The notes below the pieces were generated by a model that did not search any database, had not been told where the DNA came from, and was given only the letters and a program-made list of their open reading frames with translations. From assembly GCA_951812345.1 (NCBI GenBank), contig OX638295.1, positions 745,987 through 809,986 of the forward strand: a stretch of 64,000 bases of DNA, in the 5' to 3' direction. Every line of letters begins with the position of its first letter. Position 1 is the stretch's first letter. Origin of the DNA: Rhodothermales bacterium. GTDB taxonomy: Bacteria; Bacteroidota; Rhodothermia; Rhodothermales; VXPQ01. Shown here piece by piece: positions 1 to 8,975 of this stretch. The position numbers and the translations under genes are program-made.

Positions 1-38
1 AAGCGGTGCTGGAGGCGCTTGCAGACGCGACGGGATGA
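1..38 (+). CDS. 3' end of an upstream gene (partial)
   Basis: From base 3 one frame reads AVLEALADATG and stops with TGA at 36-38. Its alanine-rich, helical look would suit the last residues of a protein that begins outside the window. It would converge on the DtxR-type gene, whose stop lies 5 bases further on. Eleven codons are too few to name a family, and the frame may be chance. Confidence 0.3.
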   Translation, partial: AVLEALADATG

Positions 39-43
39 ATACT

Positions 44-709
44 TCAGGCCTTTTCGGTCGAAACGTCCACAAAGATATGGTTGGCGATCCGGTATCCGAG
101 AATGTGCTCCCGGTCGCGCAGGCGGATCCTCAGAGGTCCCTCGAAAGGTTCTTTCCCGATGACTTCGAGCGCAGTGCCGGGCAACAGACCCAGGCTTTCG
201 AGGTGATCCAGCAATTTGGGGTCTTCGTCGGACACGCGTTCGATGATGACATGTGTTCCGGGTTCCACGGCGGCGAGGGGGTTGGTGTTGCGTTCGGCGA
301 TTTCGCCTTCGCGTGTAGGGATAGGGTCCCCATGCGGGTCGTGGGTCGGATGTCCCAGCATTTCGTCGATCTTGCGCTCGAATTCTTCGGAAATGTGATG
401 TTCGAGCAACTCCGCCTCTTCGTGCACCTTGTCCCAGGGGTAGCCCATCACGTTACGCAGATACAGTTCAAGCAGGCGGTGATGGCGGATGATTTCAAGG
501 GCTACTTTGTTTCCCGTTTCCGTCAGCCGGACGCCCTGGTACGATTCATACTCTGCCAGACCAAGCTGCGCCAGACGTTTGGCCATATTCGTGACGGATG
601 CGGCAGAGACGTTCAGGGCGCGGGCGATATCGCTGGTGGACGCCGGCTGTCCGCTTTGCCGGATCCGGTAAATGGCCTTGATGTAATCTTCAACGGCCTG
701 GCTGAGCAT
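44..709 (-). CDS. DtxR/MntR-family metal-dependent transcriptional regulator
   Basis: A 221-residue metal-responsive repressor. Seen: an N-terminal winged helix-turn-helix (STSDIARALNVSAASVTNMAKRL, broken here as STSDIARALNVS and AASVTNMAKRL), then a metal-binding/dimerisation helix region with HHRLLELYL and HEEAELLEHHISEEFE, and a C-terminal FeoA/SH3-like domain from about residue 150. Family knowledge: with Fe2+ or Mn2+ bound, such proteins repress metal uptake genes. The ATG at 709 (MLSQAVEDYIKAIY) is preferred because family members begin just before that helix; an in-frame ATG at 772 would add 21 unrelated residues. Which metal it senses, and its targets, cannot be seen. No transport gene is adjacent inside the window. 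Confidence 0.9.
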   Translation of the reverse strand: MLSQAVEDYIKAIYRIRQSGQPASTSDIARALNVSAASVTNMAKRLAQLGLAEYESYQGVRLTETGNKVALEIIRHHRLLELYLRNVMGYPWDKVHEEAELLEHHISEEFERKIDEMLGHPTHDPHGDPIPTREGEIAERNTNPLAAVEPGTHVIIERVSDEDPKLLDHLESLGLLPGTALEVIGKEPFEGPLRIRLRDREHILGYRIANHIFVDVSTEKA

Positions 710-873
710 GTAATGCCGCAGGAATGAAGAAACAGGGACGAAAACACGACTGCGAACCCCATATTTCGTCATATGATCCGATCGCGTCCAGCATTGCAGA
801 AACCACTGTGGGTAGCGGTCGTTGATTAGGCCGCATGTGCGCGATAATTTTCATTCCCTTGTTTCCGACTTCT

Positions 874-944
874 TGCCCGGTCGTCTAATGGCAGGACAGC
901 GGCCTTTGGAGCCGTATGTGGAGGTTCGAATCCTCCCCGGGCAA
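874..944 (+). tRNA. tRNA-Gln (anticodon TTG)
   Basis: The full cloverleaf can be folded: acceptor stem TGCCCGG/CCGGGCA, D arm GTCTAATGGCAGGAC, anticodon stem GCGGC/GCCGT around loop CTTTGGA (anticodon TTG), T arm GGAGG-TTCGAAT-CCTCC, discriminator A. CCA is not encoded (ACGA follows), unlike the Asn and Leu tRNAs in this window. Confidence 0.95.
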
Positions 945-966
945 CGATGCATCCGGCAGACAATAA

Positions 967-986
967 AGGATACATCAGAGTATCCT
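967..986. repeat. dispersed AGGATACTCTGAT motif, copy 1 (two ends face to face)
   Basis: The sequence AGGATAC-ATCAGA-GTATCCT is an inverted repeat and contains ATCAGAGTATCCT, the motif also found near 6747, 12536, 19519 and 55631. It lies between tRNA-Gln and prs, 35 bases before the prs start. It may be two terminal repeats of a lost element lying together, or a hairpin. Confidence 0.6.
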
Positions 987-1021
987 GAACAACATTCCCG
1001 GTTGAAACTGATTCGTTAACT

Positions 1022-1969
1022 ATGAACAAATCCGTCAGGGACACCCCTATTTCCATTTTTGCCGGGCGCTCGAATCTGCCGCTGGCGCAGAAAATCGCTG
1101 CTGCGTACGGACAGCAGCTCGGTGAGCTGACCATTCGGGATTTTGCAGACGGGGAAATCTACGTGCGGTATGGCGAATCCATACGGGGCTCAGATCTTTT
1201 CATTATCCAGAGCACCCAGCCCGGAGCGGATCACTGGATGGAGCTTCTTCTGCTTATCGACGCGGCAAAGCGGGCGTCTGCTGAGCGGATCACGGCGGTC
1301 ATACCCTATTTTGGTTATGCGCGGCAGGACAGGAAGGATCAGCCCCGTGTTTCCATTGCTGCGAAGCTGATGGCGGATATGTTGGCGACAGCCGGTGTCC
1401 ATCGCATTCTCACGATGGATATGCATGCCCCGCAGATTCAGGGTTTCTTCGATGTGCCTGTGGATCATTTATATGGATCCGGTGTTTTAACGAGTTATTT
1501 CGGGAAGTTTCAACTGGACAATGTCGTGGTTGTAGCTCCTGATGTGGGCGCGATCAAAGTGGCGCGGGCGTACGCCAAGCGGCTCAACGCCGATCTTGCG
1601 GTCATCGACAAGCGCCGCCCCCGGCAGAACGAAGCCGAAGTGATGAACATTATCGGCGAGGTAAAGGGGCGCAACGTGATTCTTATTGACGACATGTGCG
1701 ATACGGCGGGGACCTTGACCAGTGCAGCCAATGCGCTCCGCAAGGCGGGAAGCAAGGAAATCATTGCGGCCTGTACGCATGCGCTGCTGTCGGAACCGGC
1801 GTACGAACGGATAGAAAACTCGGAAATAGCCAAGGTGGTTGTGACGGATACGATACCCCTGAAGCGTTCCTCGGAACGCATCGATGTAGTCAGTGTCGCC
1901 GAGTTATTTTCGGACGCTATTCGCCGCATTTACACGGAAGATTCCATTTCGACGCTGTTCGCCGATTAG
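1022..1969 (+). CDS. prs: Ribose-phosphate pyrophosphokinase
   Basis: 315 residues, the normal length for class I PRPP synthase, which makes PRPP from ribose 5-phosphate and ATP for nucleotide, His, Trp and NAD synthesis. Visible: N-terminal SIFAGRSNLPLAQKIAA with the ADGE segment, the flexible loop YARQDRKDQPRVSIAAK, the metal-binding MDMHAPQIQGFFD, the catalytic KRRPRQNEA, and the PRPP loop VILIDDMCDTAGT. It is followed 48 bases later by rplY and then pth, a gene order common in bacteria, and the three genes are probably co-transcribed. Confidence 0.97.
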   Translation: MNKSVRDTPISIFAGRSNLPLAQKIAAAYGQQLGELTIRDFADGEIYVRYGESIRGSDLFIIQSTQPGADHWMELLLLIDAAKRASAERITAVIPYFGYARQDRKDQPRVSIAAKLMADMLATAGVHRILTMDMHAPQIQGFFDVPVDHLYGSGVLTSYFGKFQLDNVVVVAPDVGAIKVARAYAKRLNADLAVIDKRRPRQNEAEVMNIIGEVKGRNVILIDDMCDTAGTLTSAANALRKAGSKEIIAACTHALLSEPAYERIENSEIAKVVVTDTIPLKRSSERIDVVSVAELFSDAIRRIYTEDSISTLFAD

Positions 1970-2017
1970 GCGGGCGGTTTTCGCATTCATTGCACAATTC
2001 ATCGTATTCCATAGATC

Positions 2018-2665
2018 ATGGATACTCTTACCTTTGACGTTGAAAAGCGCGCAGTCGGCAAGTCGGCGGCCCGCGCCGTTCGCCGCACGGGCCATGTGCC
2101 GTGTGTCTTGTATGGACATCATATGGACCCTGTGATTTTTCAACTGGCTGAGGAGCACCTGAAAAAGCTTGTTTATACGGCGGAAACGCACATTGTGGAA
2201 GTGCGACTGGACGGGAAAACGTTTCGATGCATTCTGAAGGATGCGACATTGCATCCGGTTACGGATCGTCCCCTCCATGCCGATTTCATGGCGCTCAAGA
2301 CGGGCGAGATGTTGACGCTCCTGGTCCCTGTCCATTTCGAGGGGACGCCCATCGGGCAGCGCGAGGGCGGCAACGTGCAGGTCATTCTACATGAACTGGA
2401 AGTGCGCTGCCTGCCCAGGGATATCCCCTCGCACATCGAGGTGGATATTTCGGAGTTGTCCATTGGAGACGCCATCCATATCCGCGACCTGGAACGGGAA
2501 GGTCTTGTCTTGCTGGGACGTCCCGAACAGACCATCGTTACCGTGGTACAGCCGCGCGTCGTGGTGGAAGAGGTCGACGAGCTTGAAGGCGAAGCGGCCG
2601 AAGGCGATGCAGATGCAGACGAGGCGGCCGATTCCGGAGAGGAGAATGAAGAGGGCGATGCATAA
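2018..2665 (+). CDS. rplY: 50S ribosomal protein L25 (CTC form)
   Basis: 215 residues. The N-terminal part (about 1-90) is the 5S-rRNA-binding L25 fold (RRTGHVPCVLYGHHMDPV, then VRLDGKTFRCILKDATLHPVTD in pieces). The C-terminal TL5/CTC beta domain follows (about 95-185; GEMLTLLVPVHFEG, IHIRDLEREGL). The final 30 residues are a very acidic Glu/Asp/Ala tail, common in this long form. It binds 5S rRNA in the large subunit. It sits between prs and pth; its stop is 15 bases before the pth start. Confidence 0.96.
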   Translation: MDTLTFDVEKRAVGKSAARAVRRTGHVPCVLYGHHMDPVIFQLAEEHLKKLVYTAETHIVEVRLDGKTFRCILKDATLHPVTDRPLHADFMALKTGEMLTLLVPVHFEGTPIGQREGGNVQVILHELEVRCLPRDIPSHIEVDISELSIGDAIHIRDLEREGLVLLGRPEQTIVTVVQPRVVVEEVDELEGEAAEGDADADEAADSGEENEEGDA

Positions 2666-2680
2666 TCGTCGTAGCCGGCC

Positions 2681-3265
2681 ATGTCGAAATCGAAGCGCCT
2701 CATCGTCGGGCTGGGAAATCCGGGCCCGGAATATGAAGCGACGCGGCACAACATCGGATTCGAGGTGGCCGATGCAGTTGCAGAACGTGCCGGAGCGGTC
2801 TTCGAGCATGGACGCGGGAATATATTGTTGGGGTGGGGGCGTATTCGCAGTTACCCCGTCGGAATCGCCAAGCCGCTGACCTTCATGAACCGCAGCGGCA
2901 AAGCCATTAGCACATTGCTTGGTATCTGGCGCATGGATCCCCGGCAAATGCTCGTGATCGTGGACGATATCAACCTTGCGCCGGGCCGGTTGCGGTTGCG
3001 CGCTTCCGGGAGCGCAGGCGGACATAACGGCGTGCAGGATATTGTCGATCGTCTTGGCCATCACGATTTTCCCCGGCTTCGCGTCGGCGTCGGCAACGAC
3101 TTTTCTCGAGGCGGACAAGTACAGCATGTCCTGTCCCCTTTTCCCCCCCAGGAACGATTGTCCATTGACGAGGCCGTGATCCGGGCCCGCAACGCTGCAG
3201 AGGCGTTCGTGTGCGAAGGCATTTCGGTCGCCATGAACCGATTCAACAGAGACGTAACCCAATGA
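2681..3265 (+). CDS. pth: Peptidyl-tRNA hydrolase
   Basis: 194 residues. It frees tRNA from peptidyl-tRNAs that drop off ribosomes. Visible family motifs: [19 protein letters not shown] with the catalytic His, [10 protein letters not shown], the [13 protein letters not shown] segment with the general-base Asp region, and [12 protein letters not shown]. Start and length match the bacterial family. The last codons overlap the next gene in an ATGA arrangement (ATG 3262-3264, TGA 3263-3265), so pth and hppA are translationally coupled. Confidence 0.97.
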   Translation: MSKSKRLIVGLGNPGPEYEATRHNIGFEVADAVAERAGAVFEHGRGNILLGWGRIRSYPVGIAKPLTFMNRSGKAISTLLGIWRMDPRQMLVIVDDINLAPGRLRLRASGSAGGHNGVQDIVDRLGHHDFPRLRVGVGNDFSRGGQVQHVLSPFPPQERLSIDEAVIRARNAAEAFVCEGISVAMNRFNRDVTQ

Positions 3266-5340
3266 CTGCCGAAACGATAGTTTTTCTCGTTCCTGCTGCC
3301 GGCCTGCTGGCGTTGGCCTATGCTTTTCTGCGGACGCGCTGGATTAGTCGCCAGAGTACGGGTACGGAAAAGATGGTGGAGATCGCCGGGTACATTGCGG
3401 ATGGCGCCCGGGCGTTTCTGCGCCGGGAGTACCGCGTGCTTTCGATTTTTGTGGTGGTGGTGGCCGCCTTTCTGGCTGTGGCGGGCATGGCTGTGCCGGA
3501 CACGTCCTGGCTCATTGCCGTTTCGTTCGTGACCGGCGCGTTGGCTTCCGGTCTGGCCGGGTTTATCGGGATGACCGTCGCGACGCGCGCCAACGTCCGC
3601 ACGACCAATGCGGCGCGGACCGGCCTGGCCCCGGCGCTTAACGTGGCGTTTTCGGGCGGTCTGGTGATGGGTTTGAGCGTGGTGGGATTGGGCGTTCTGG
3701 GACTTGGGGGGCTTTTCCTCGTGTACAGTGGCGCTGGATGGGAAGCCGCGAAGATTATCCAGGTCATTTCCGGCTTTTCGCTGGGGGCTTCTTCCATCGC
3801 ACTCTTTGCGCGCGTGGGCGGCGGGATCTATACGAAGGCTGCCGATGTGGGCGCCGATCTGGCCGGCAAGGTATATGAGGGCATCCCCGAAGACGACCCG
3901 CGCAATCCCGCCACGATCGCGGACAATGTGGGGGACAACGTAGGAGATGTGGCCGGCATGGGGGCCGATCTCTTCGAGTCGTTCGTCGGCTCTATTATCG
4001 CCGCCATGGTTCTCGGCATCGTGTTCATCGGCTCCTTTGCAGAGGCCGGCGTGGCGGAACTCAGCGGCGTTACGCTGCCTCTGGTGCTTGCGGGCGTCGG
4101 CGTGGTCGTTTCGATTCTCGGTTCGCTGGTGGTCAAAGTGAAGGAAGGAGGGAACCCGCAGAAGGCGCTCAACACCGGCCAATTCGGAGCGACGGGTCTA
4201 ATGGCCGTACTGGCGTATTTCATCATCCGGGGCATGTTGCCGGCGCAGTGGGAAGCCGCGGGCGTGGAATACACCTCGCTGGGCGTGTTCTGGGCCGTGC
4301 TGATCGGATTGCTTGTAGGGGTTTCCATCGGGCTTGTCACGGAGTACTACACGTCTACGCAGGGACGCCCGGCGCACGGCATCGCCAGGCAAAGCGTTAC
4401 CGGATCCGCCACGAATATCATTGCCGGTCTCGGGGTAGGCATGTTTTCCACGGGTTTTCCGGCCGTCATTCTGGCCCTGGCGATTCTTGGAGTATATCAT
4501 TTTGCCGGGCTCTACGGCATCGCCATTTCGGCGGTGGGCATGTTGTCGGTGACCGGCATTCAGCTTGCGGTCGATGCGTACGGGCCGATCTCCGACAATG
4601 CAGGCGGCATTGCGGAGATGGCCGGGTTGCCCGAAGAGGTCCGGGCGCGCACCGACAAACTCGACGCGGTCGGGAATACCACGGCGGCGATCGGGAAGGG
4701 ATTCGCCATCGGTTCCGCCGCGCTGACGGCGCTGGCCCTTTTCAATGCATTCATACAGCAGGCGGATGTACCCGACATCGATGTGGCCAATCCGCGTATC
4801 TTGTCCGGATTGCTGCTCGGGGCCATGTTGCCGTACGTGTTCAGCGCCATGGCGATGGGGGCCGTGGGCCGGGCGGCCGGTCGCATGATTGTCGAGGTAG
4901 GACGACAATTCCGGGAAATTCCCGGGCTGCGTGAAGGCAAGGTCCCGGCCGACCACACCCGGTGCGTGGATATTTCCACGAAGGCGGCCATTCGCGAGAT
5001 GATTGCGCCGGGCCTGTTGGCGATCGCGGCGCCGGTCATCGTGGGCTTCATCGACAAAAGCATGTTGGGCGGGCTGCTGGCCGGTGTGCTGGTTTCCGGC
5101 GTGCTTTTCGCTATTTTTCAAGCGAATGCCGGCGGCGCCTGGGATAATGCCAAGAAGTTGATCGAAGGGAACATTTCTATCGACGGGACCATGTACGGAA
5201 AAGGAAGCGATGCTCACAAGGCTTCCGTAGTAGGCGATACGGTGGGCGATCCGCTCAAGGATACGAGTGGCCCCAGTTTGAATATTCTGATTAAATTGAT
5301 TGCGGTGGTGGCACTGGTAATTGCGCCGCTTATCGCATAA
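3262..5340 (+). CDS. hppA: Membrane-bound ion-translocating pyrophosphatase, K+-dependent type
   Basis: 692 residues, about 15-16 hydrophobic segments. It couples PPi hydrolysis to H+ or Na+ export. Catalytic signatures: [20 protein letters not shown] near residues 193-213, then [19 protein letters not shown], and the C-terminal [19 protein letters not shown]. The [10 protein letters not shown] motif near residue 470 has Ala where K+-independent enzymes have Lys, so K+ dependence is predicted. H+ versus Na+ cannot be told by eye. The ATG at 3262 is chosen because it overlaps the pth stop; an upstream in-frame ATG at 3211 lies inside pth. PPi disposal fits beside prs and pth but no functional link is proven. 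Confidence 0.95.
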   Translation: MTAETIVFLVPAAGLLALAYAFLRTRWISRQSTGTEKMVEIAGYIADGARAFLRREYRVLSIFVVVVAAFLAVAGMAVPDTSWLIAVSFVTGALASGLAGFIGMTVATRANVRTTNAARTGLAPALNVAFSGGLVMGLSVVGLGVLGLGGLFLVYSGAGWEAAKIIQVISGFSLGASSIALFARVGGGIYTKAADVGADLAGKVYEGIPEDDPRNPATIADNVGDNVGDVAGMGADLFESFVGSIIAAMVLGIVFIGSFAEAGVAELSGVTLPLVLAGVGVVVSILGSLVVKVKEGGNPQKALNTGQFGATGLMAVLAYFIIRGMLPAQWEAAGVEYTSLGVFWAVLIGLLVGVSIGLVTEYYTSTQGRPAHGIARQSVTGSATNIIAGLGVGMFSTGFPAVILALAILGVYHFAGLYGIAISAVGMLSVTGIQLAVDAYGPISDNAGGIAEMAGLPEEVRARTDKLDAVGNTTAAIGKGFAIGSAALTALALFNAFIQQADVPDIDVANPRILSGLLLGAMLPYVFSAMAMGAVGRAAGRMIVEVGRQFREIPGLREGKVPADHTRCVDISTKAAIREMIAPGLLAIAAPVIVGFIDKSMLGGLLAGVLVSGVLFAIFQANAGGAWDNAKKLIEGNISIDGTMYGKGSDAHKASVVGDTVGDPLKDTSGPSLNILIKLIAVVALVIAPLIA

Positions 5341-5382
5341 AATACGTTCGCGTGTCCCGGTACCAATTATCGCAAAACGGAT

Positions 5383-6717
5383 ATGGCCAGGGTTGAAATC
5401 ACCATGCCCCAAATGGGCGAGAGTATCACCGAGGGCACGGTGGTCGAGTGGCATAAGAAGCCCGGCGAGCGCATCGAGCAGGACGAAACGCTGCTTGAGA
5501 TAGGAACCGACAAAGTCGATACCGATGTGCCGTCGCCTGCCGGGGGCGTTGTGACCGAGATTCTGGTGGCAGAGGGCGAGACGGTAGATGTGGGAACGTT
5601 GCTTGCCGTGATTTCGGACGAGAAGGAGGAAGCGCCCAAAGCGCCCGAACCGGCCCCTGAGCCGGTCAGCGAGCCTCCGGAACCGTTTCCCAAGCCGGCC
5701 CCCGAACCCCCTGCTCCGGTTGTGTCCGCTTCGCTGGAGCCGCCGTCCGACGACGATACCGAGGCTGCTGCGTTCGCCCCGAGGGGCGCTGCCGCTCCGA
5801 AGGAGGGCGCAAGCGACTCGTTCTTCTCGCCGCTGGTGCGCTCCATTGCCGAACAGGAAGGGGTAAGCACTTCCGAACTCCAATCTATCGCAGGCTCTGG
5901 TCGGGACGGGCGAGTCACGAAGAAGGATGTGCTCGATTACGTGGCCAGCCGGTCAGAGGATGGGGACGGATTTCCGGAGCCGCAGCAACCTGTCGAGCCT
6001 GCCGAAGGGCCGGAGGTGCGGGTTGTTAAAATGGACCGCACCCGGAAGATCATTGCGGAGCACATGGTTCGCTCGAAGGCGACTTCTCCGCATGTGACCT
6101 CCTTTGCGGAAGCGGACATGACGGATCTTGTCTCCTTCATCCAGCGGGAAAAAGAGGCGTTTCTGGAGCGGGAGGGCGCCAAATTGACCTATACCCCGTT
6201 TTTTGTCCATGCGGCCATAGAAGCGCTCCGCGAGCATCCGGTGCTGAACGCATCCGTGGACGGAGACGAGATTATGCTGCGGGACGATTACCATATCAAT
6301 ATTGCGGTGGCTGTCGGCAAGACCGGCTTGGTTGCTCCGGTCATTCGCAATGCAGGGCGTCAATCTTTCGCCGATCTGGCGCGGTCGGTGGCGGACATTT
6401 CCGACCGGGCGCGCAACAAACGGCTGCATCCCGACGACTTGCAAGGCGGCACGTTCACTATCACGAACATTGGCCCGATAGGGGGGCTCAAGGGGACGCC
6501 CATCATCAACCAGCCCCAGGTGGCTATTCTTGCCGTCGGGCGAATCCAGAAGCGTCCGGTGGTTATCGAAGACCCGAAACTCGGCGATGTGATCGCCGTA
6601 CGGCAGATGGCCTGGTTGTCTCTTTCCTACGACCACCGCATTATCGATGGGGCCATGGCTTCTTCATTTCTCACGACTTTTGTCCGCATCATGGAATCGA
6701 TGGGTACCGGTTCCTGA
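5383..6717 (+). CDS. 2-oxoacid dehydrogenase E2 (dihydrolipoyl acyltransferase)
   Basis: 444 residues. Order of domains: one lipoyl domain (1-77; lipoylated Lys44 in EIGTDKVDTDVPSP), a Pro/Glu/Ala linker (about 85-140), a peripheral-subunit-binding domain (about 146-188; SPLVRSIAEQEGV, GSGRDGRVTKKDV), and the catalytic core ending in the DHRIIDG motif (His418, Asp422). It transfers an acyl group from E1 to CoA. The lipoyl and catalytic motifs resemble succinyl or branched-chain acyltransferases more than acetyl ones, but substrate is not certain. No E1 or E3 gene is next to it. Confidence 0.93.
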   Translation: MARVEITMPQMGESITEGTVVEWHKKPGERIEQDETLLEIGTDKVDTDVPSPAGGVVTEILVAEGETVDVGTLLAVISDEKEEAPKAPEPAPEPVSEPPEPFPKPAPEPPAPVVSASLEPPSDDDTEAAAFAPRGAAAPKEGASDSFFSPLVRSIAEQEGVSTSELQSIAGSGRDGRVTKKDVLDYVASRSEDGDGFPEPQQPVEPAEGPEVRVVKMDRTRKIIAEHMVRSKATSPHVTSFAEADMTDLVSFIQREKEAFLEREGAKLTYTPFFVHAAIEALREHPVLNASVDGDEIMLRDDYHINIAVAVGKTGLVAPVIRNAGRQSFADLARSVADISDRARNKRLHPDDLQGGTFTITNIGPIGGLKGTPIINQPQVAILAVGRIQKRPVVIEDPKLGDVIAVRQMAWLSLSYDHRIIDGAMASSFLTTFVRIMESMGTGS

Positions 6718-6734
6718 ACGTGAAGCGCTGATCA

Positions 6735-6758
6735 AAGCGGTTTTGGTCAGAGTATCCT
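6735..6758 (+). repeat. dispersed AGGATACTCTGAT motif, copy 2
   Basis: The bases AAGCGGTTTTGGTCAGAGTATCCT fall between the E2 gene and the recombinase-like gene (written here in parts: AAGCGGTTTTGG, TCAGAGTATCCT). On the opposite strand, copy 3 near 12536 matches over about 24 bases with two differences. This longer similarity argues against a chance short match. Confidence 0.6.
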
Positions 6759-6844
6759 GCAATTCCGTTATTGCATTTGATGTGCCGGGTGGCTATTCTG
6801 TGGTGTATCGCAGGATGCTTCATCATGGGTAATCATGGGCAATA

Positions 6845-7795
6845 ATGGCTTCGTCACATATCGAATCCCTCAAACTGACAACCGGTGAGCTTGCAAAGCG
6901 GTTGCAGGATTTTCAGAGGGAGTACCTCAGGGAAAAGAGCGCCGATACGGTGGGGACCTATAGCAGGGCGCTCCGCGAATTCGAGCGGTGGTTTGCCGGG
7001 CAGGCCGACACATTTTTTTTCTCGGAGGCTGGGGTCCAGTCGTACAAAGACTATCTGGAGACGCGCTCGCTGAAAAAGGCATCCGTATCCACCTATTTGA
7101 CTGCTTTGCGGCAGTTCTGCCAATATCTTGTCGACATCGGCCTGATGGACGAGAACCCGGCTCGCGCCGTGAAGGGGAACCCCCGGCCGGAGGAGCACTC
7201 TCGCGCGGTACTTACGGAAGCGGATATCCGGCAGTTATTGGGCGTACTTGACGATACGACCCTGCTTGGGAAACGGGATCAGGCCATCGTGCACCTGATG
7301 CTGTTCGGAGGACTCAGCGAGATCGAGGTCGTACGGGCCAATGTACGGGACATCGACCACATGTTGGACGGAACCTTCCTGCGGGTGCAGGGCAAGGGGC
7401 GCGCCGGCAAGGATCGACAGGCGCCGCTGGATCCTCCGGTGATCGAAAAAATAGAGCGTTATCTGGAAGCGCGCGATTCCGTGCTGCCCGAACATCCGTT
7501 ATTCGTGTCTCACGGCCATCGCTCGAACGGGCAGCGCCTGAACACGCGTTCCGTCCGAAGCCGGATCAACCGGTATCTGACGGCGGCCAACCTGAAACGG
7601 GACCGGGACCAAGACCCCAAAGTCAGCCCGCACAGCCTCACGCACACGGCGCCTATCATCTGGCTGAACAAAGGTATGGATACCAAGGAGGTCCAGACGC
7701 GCATGCGGCACGGTACGCTCGACACGACCCGGATTTACGAGAAGAGGAAAGAGAAGTTACAGGAGAATCCTGAACAGGGAAAGGAGATCGTATAG
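6845..7795 (+). CDS. Tyrosine recombinase-like protein lacking both catalytic arginines
   Basis: 316 residues with the XerC/D layout: an N-terminal SAM-like core-binding domain (about 14-105; TYSRALREFERWF, STYLTALRQFCQYL) and a C-terminal catalytic fold (about 120-300). Lys in VQGKGRAGKDR, His263, His289 and Tyr298 (TTRIYEK) are present. The first Arg, expected in a GLRxSE context, is Ser158 (GGLSEIEVV); the second, expected in HxLRH, is Thr266 (HSLTHTAP). With both phosphate-binding Arg residues gone it should not recombine DNA normally, yet the frame is intact. It may bind DNA only, or be decaying. A start at ATG 6845 gives the normal family N-terminus. Confidence 0.85.
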   Translation: MASSHIESLKLTTGELAKRLQDFQREYLREKSADTVGTYSRALREFERWFAGQADTFFFSEAGVQSYKDYLETRSLKKASVSTYLTALRQFCQYLVDIGLMDENPARAVKGNPRPEEHSRAVLTEADIRQLLGVLDDTTLLGKRDQAIVHLMLFGGLSEIEVVRANVRDIDHMLDGTFLRVQGKGRAGKDRQAPLDPPVIEKIERYLEARDSVLPEHPLFVSHGHRSNGQRLNTRSVRSRINRYLTAANLKRDRDQDPKVSPHSLTHTAPIIWLNKGMDTKEVQTRMRHGTLDTTRIYEKRKEKLQENPEQGKEIV

Positions 7796-7806
7796 TAGTG
7801 ACAGGG

Positions 7807-8793
7807 TCAGATCCCCGTGCGTACGGTGATCTGATGCAGGCCGCCGAGGGTGGACCAGGAATTGAAGGCGTAGTCGAAACGGAAGCTCGCCACCCGGATT
7901 CCGCACCCCACGCCCACGCCGGCCAGATCCAGCCGATTTTTCATTTTCAGGTCCTGATGCTGCCGGTGGTTGTATCCGAGCCGGATCCGGAACGCATCGC
8001 TGAAAAAGAATTCTCCTCCGACGGCTACGTGCCGGAGCACGCCCGACGCCGCGCTCCGGCCTTCGCTTTCTTCGCCTATCCGGTTCAGGTTGTAGCCCGA
8101 CACGGCGATAAGCAGCGGCAGATGCCGCAAGCGTTTCGAGACCCCTACGCGCAGATCGACCGGCAGCGTATCCCTGAGCGAGCCGAGCGCATCCGCCACA
8201 ATGCCTATGTTATGCACGGAGGCGCTCAGGGCCAGTTGCTGTTCGGGAAAATGATAGAGCACGCCGGCGTCTGCGGCGAAGGCCGATGCGCTGGCTGTTC
8301 CGACGCTTGAGAACGCCGCGTGGAGGTTCGCGCCGTACCGCAAGTGTTCGTCGTGAGCGCGTGCCCAGGATGCGGTGAGCGCCGCGTCGTTTGCGCCGAA
8401 GCTTTCCGTGGCGTTGCCGGCTGCATCGTATCCATCGGTGCTGCCCCAGGTTACGTAGCGCAATCCCGCGCCCAGCGTACCGACGCCTTCCCAATGCCGG
8501 GCATGCGATACGAACCCCGCATGGATGCCCCCCAGATGGTTGAGGTACGTGACGGAGAGCGTGCGGTGCATTTCCGGGTTGAGCAGGGCCGGATTGTAGA
8601 AGAGTGCGTTGACATCTTCATCGTATACGGCGGAGAATGCGCCGGCCAGCGAGGCGGCCCGCGCGGAAGGGGCAAGCCGCAGGAACGAGAAGGTGGTGGC
8701 CGGTCCGGGTTGGGCCGCCGCCGGAAGGGCGCTCGTCCCGGTCAGGACAAGGATTACCGCAAGGAAGACGGGGCGGACATAAGGAGTACGCAT
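7807..8793 (-). CDS. porQ: PorQ-like type IX secretion system outer-membrane protein
   Basis: 328 residues with an N-terminal signal peptide (cleavage near ALPAAAQ) and a beta-barrel-like alternation after it. The segment FLRLAPSARAASLAGAFSA followed by DEDVNALFYNPALL is typical of PorQ and PorV-type barrels. Family knowledge: PorQ attaches the T9SS attachment apparatus to the outer membrane and helps release of cargo with C-terminal sorting domains, such as the GH16 and leucine-rich-repeat proteins in this window. It converges with the recombinase-like gene (11 bases apart) and is divergent from secA. A generic FadL/PorV paralogue is the alternative. Confidence 0.78.
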   Translation of the reverse strand: MRTPYVRPVFLAVILVLTGTSALPAAAQPGPATTFSFLRLAPSARAASLAGAFSAVYDEDVNALFYNPALLNPEMHRTLSVTYLNHLGGIHAGFVSHARHWEGVGTLGAGLRYVTWGSTDGYDAAGNATESFGANDAALTASWARAHDEHLRYGANLHAAFSSVGTASASAFAADAGVLYHFPEQQLALSASVHNIGIVADALGSLRDTLPVDLRVGVSKRLRHLPLLIAVSGYNLNRIGEESEGRSAASGVLRHVAVGGEFFFSDAFRIRLGYNHRQHQDLKMKNRLDLAGVGVGCGIRVASFRFDYAFNSWSTLGGLHQITVRTGI

Positions 8794-8975
8794 GCTATAC
8801 CAACGGAGATAGGGGCCTGATGTTGCCTGTGAAGATGCTAAACCACGGAGCTTTTGTCTTCCCCTTCACAAGGAACGGTTTTTGCTGTTCGGCGTGATAG
8901 TCTGCTACCTGTCAGTTTGTCGGGGTTTTCTGCAGGCAAACCGATTTTTTCCTTTATTTCCGCGCCCTGCGCACC

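Noticed and set aside
2018-2040. ATGGATACTC at the rplY start resembles the dispersed AGGATACTC motif
   Set aside because: It is coding sequence, lacks the CTGATC part and has no flanking similarity.
7795-7807. Search for attachment sites or prophage genes around the recombinase-like gene
   Set aside because: No tRNA, direct repeats or phage genes flank it; neighbours are core genes.
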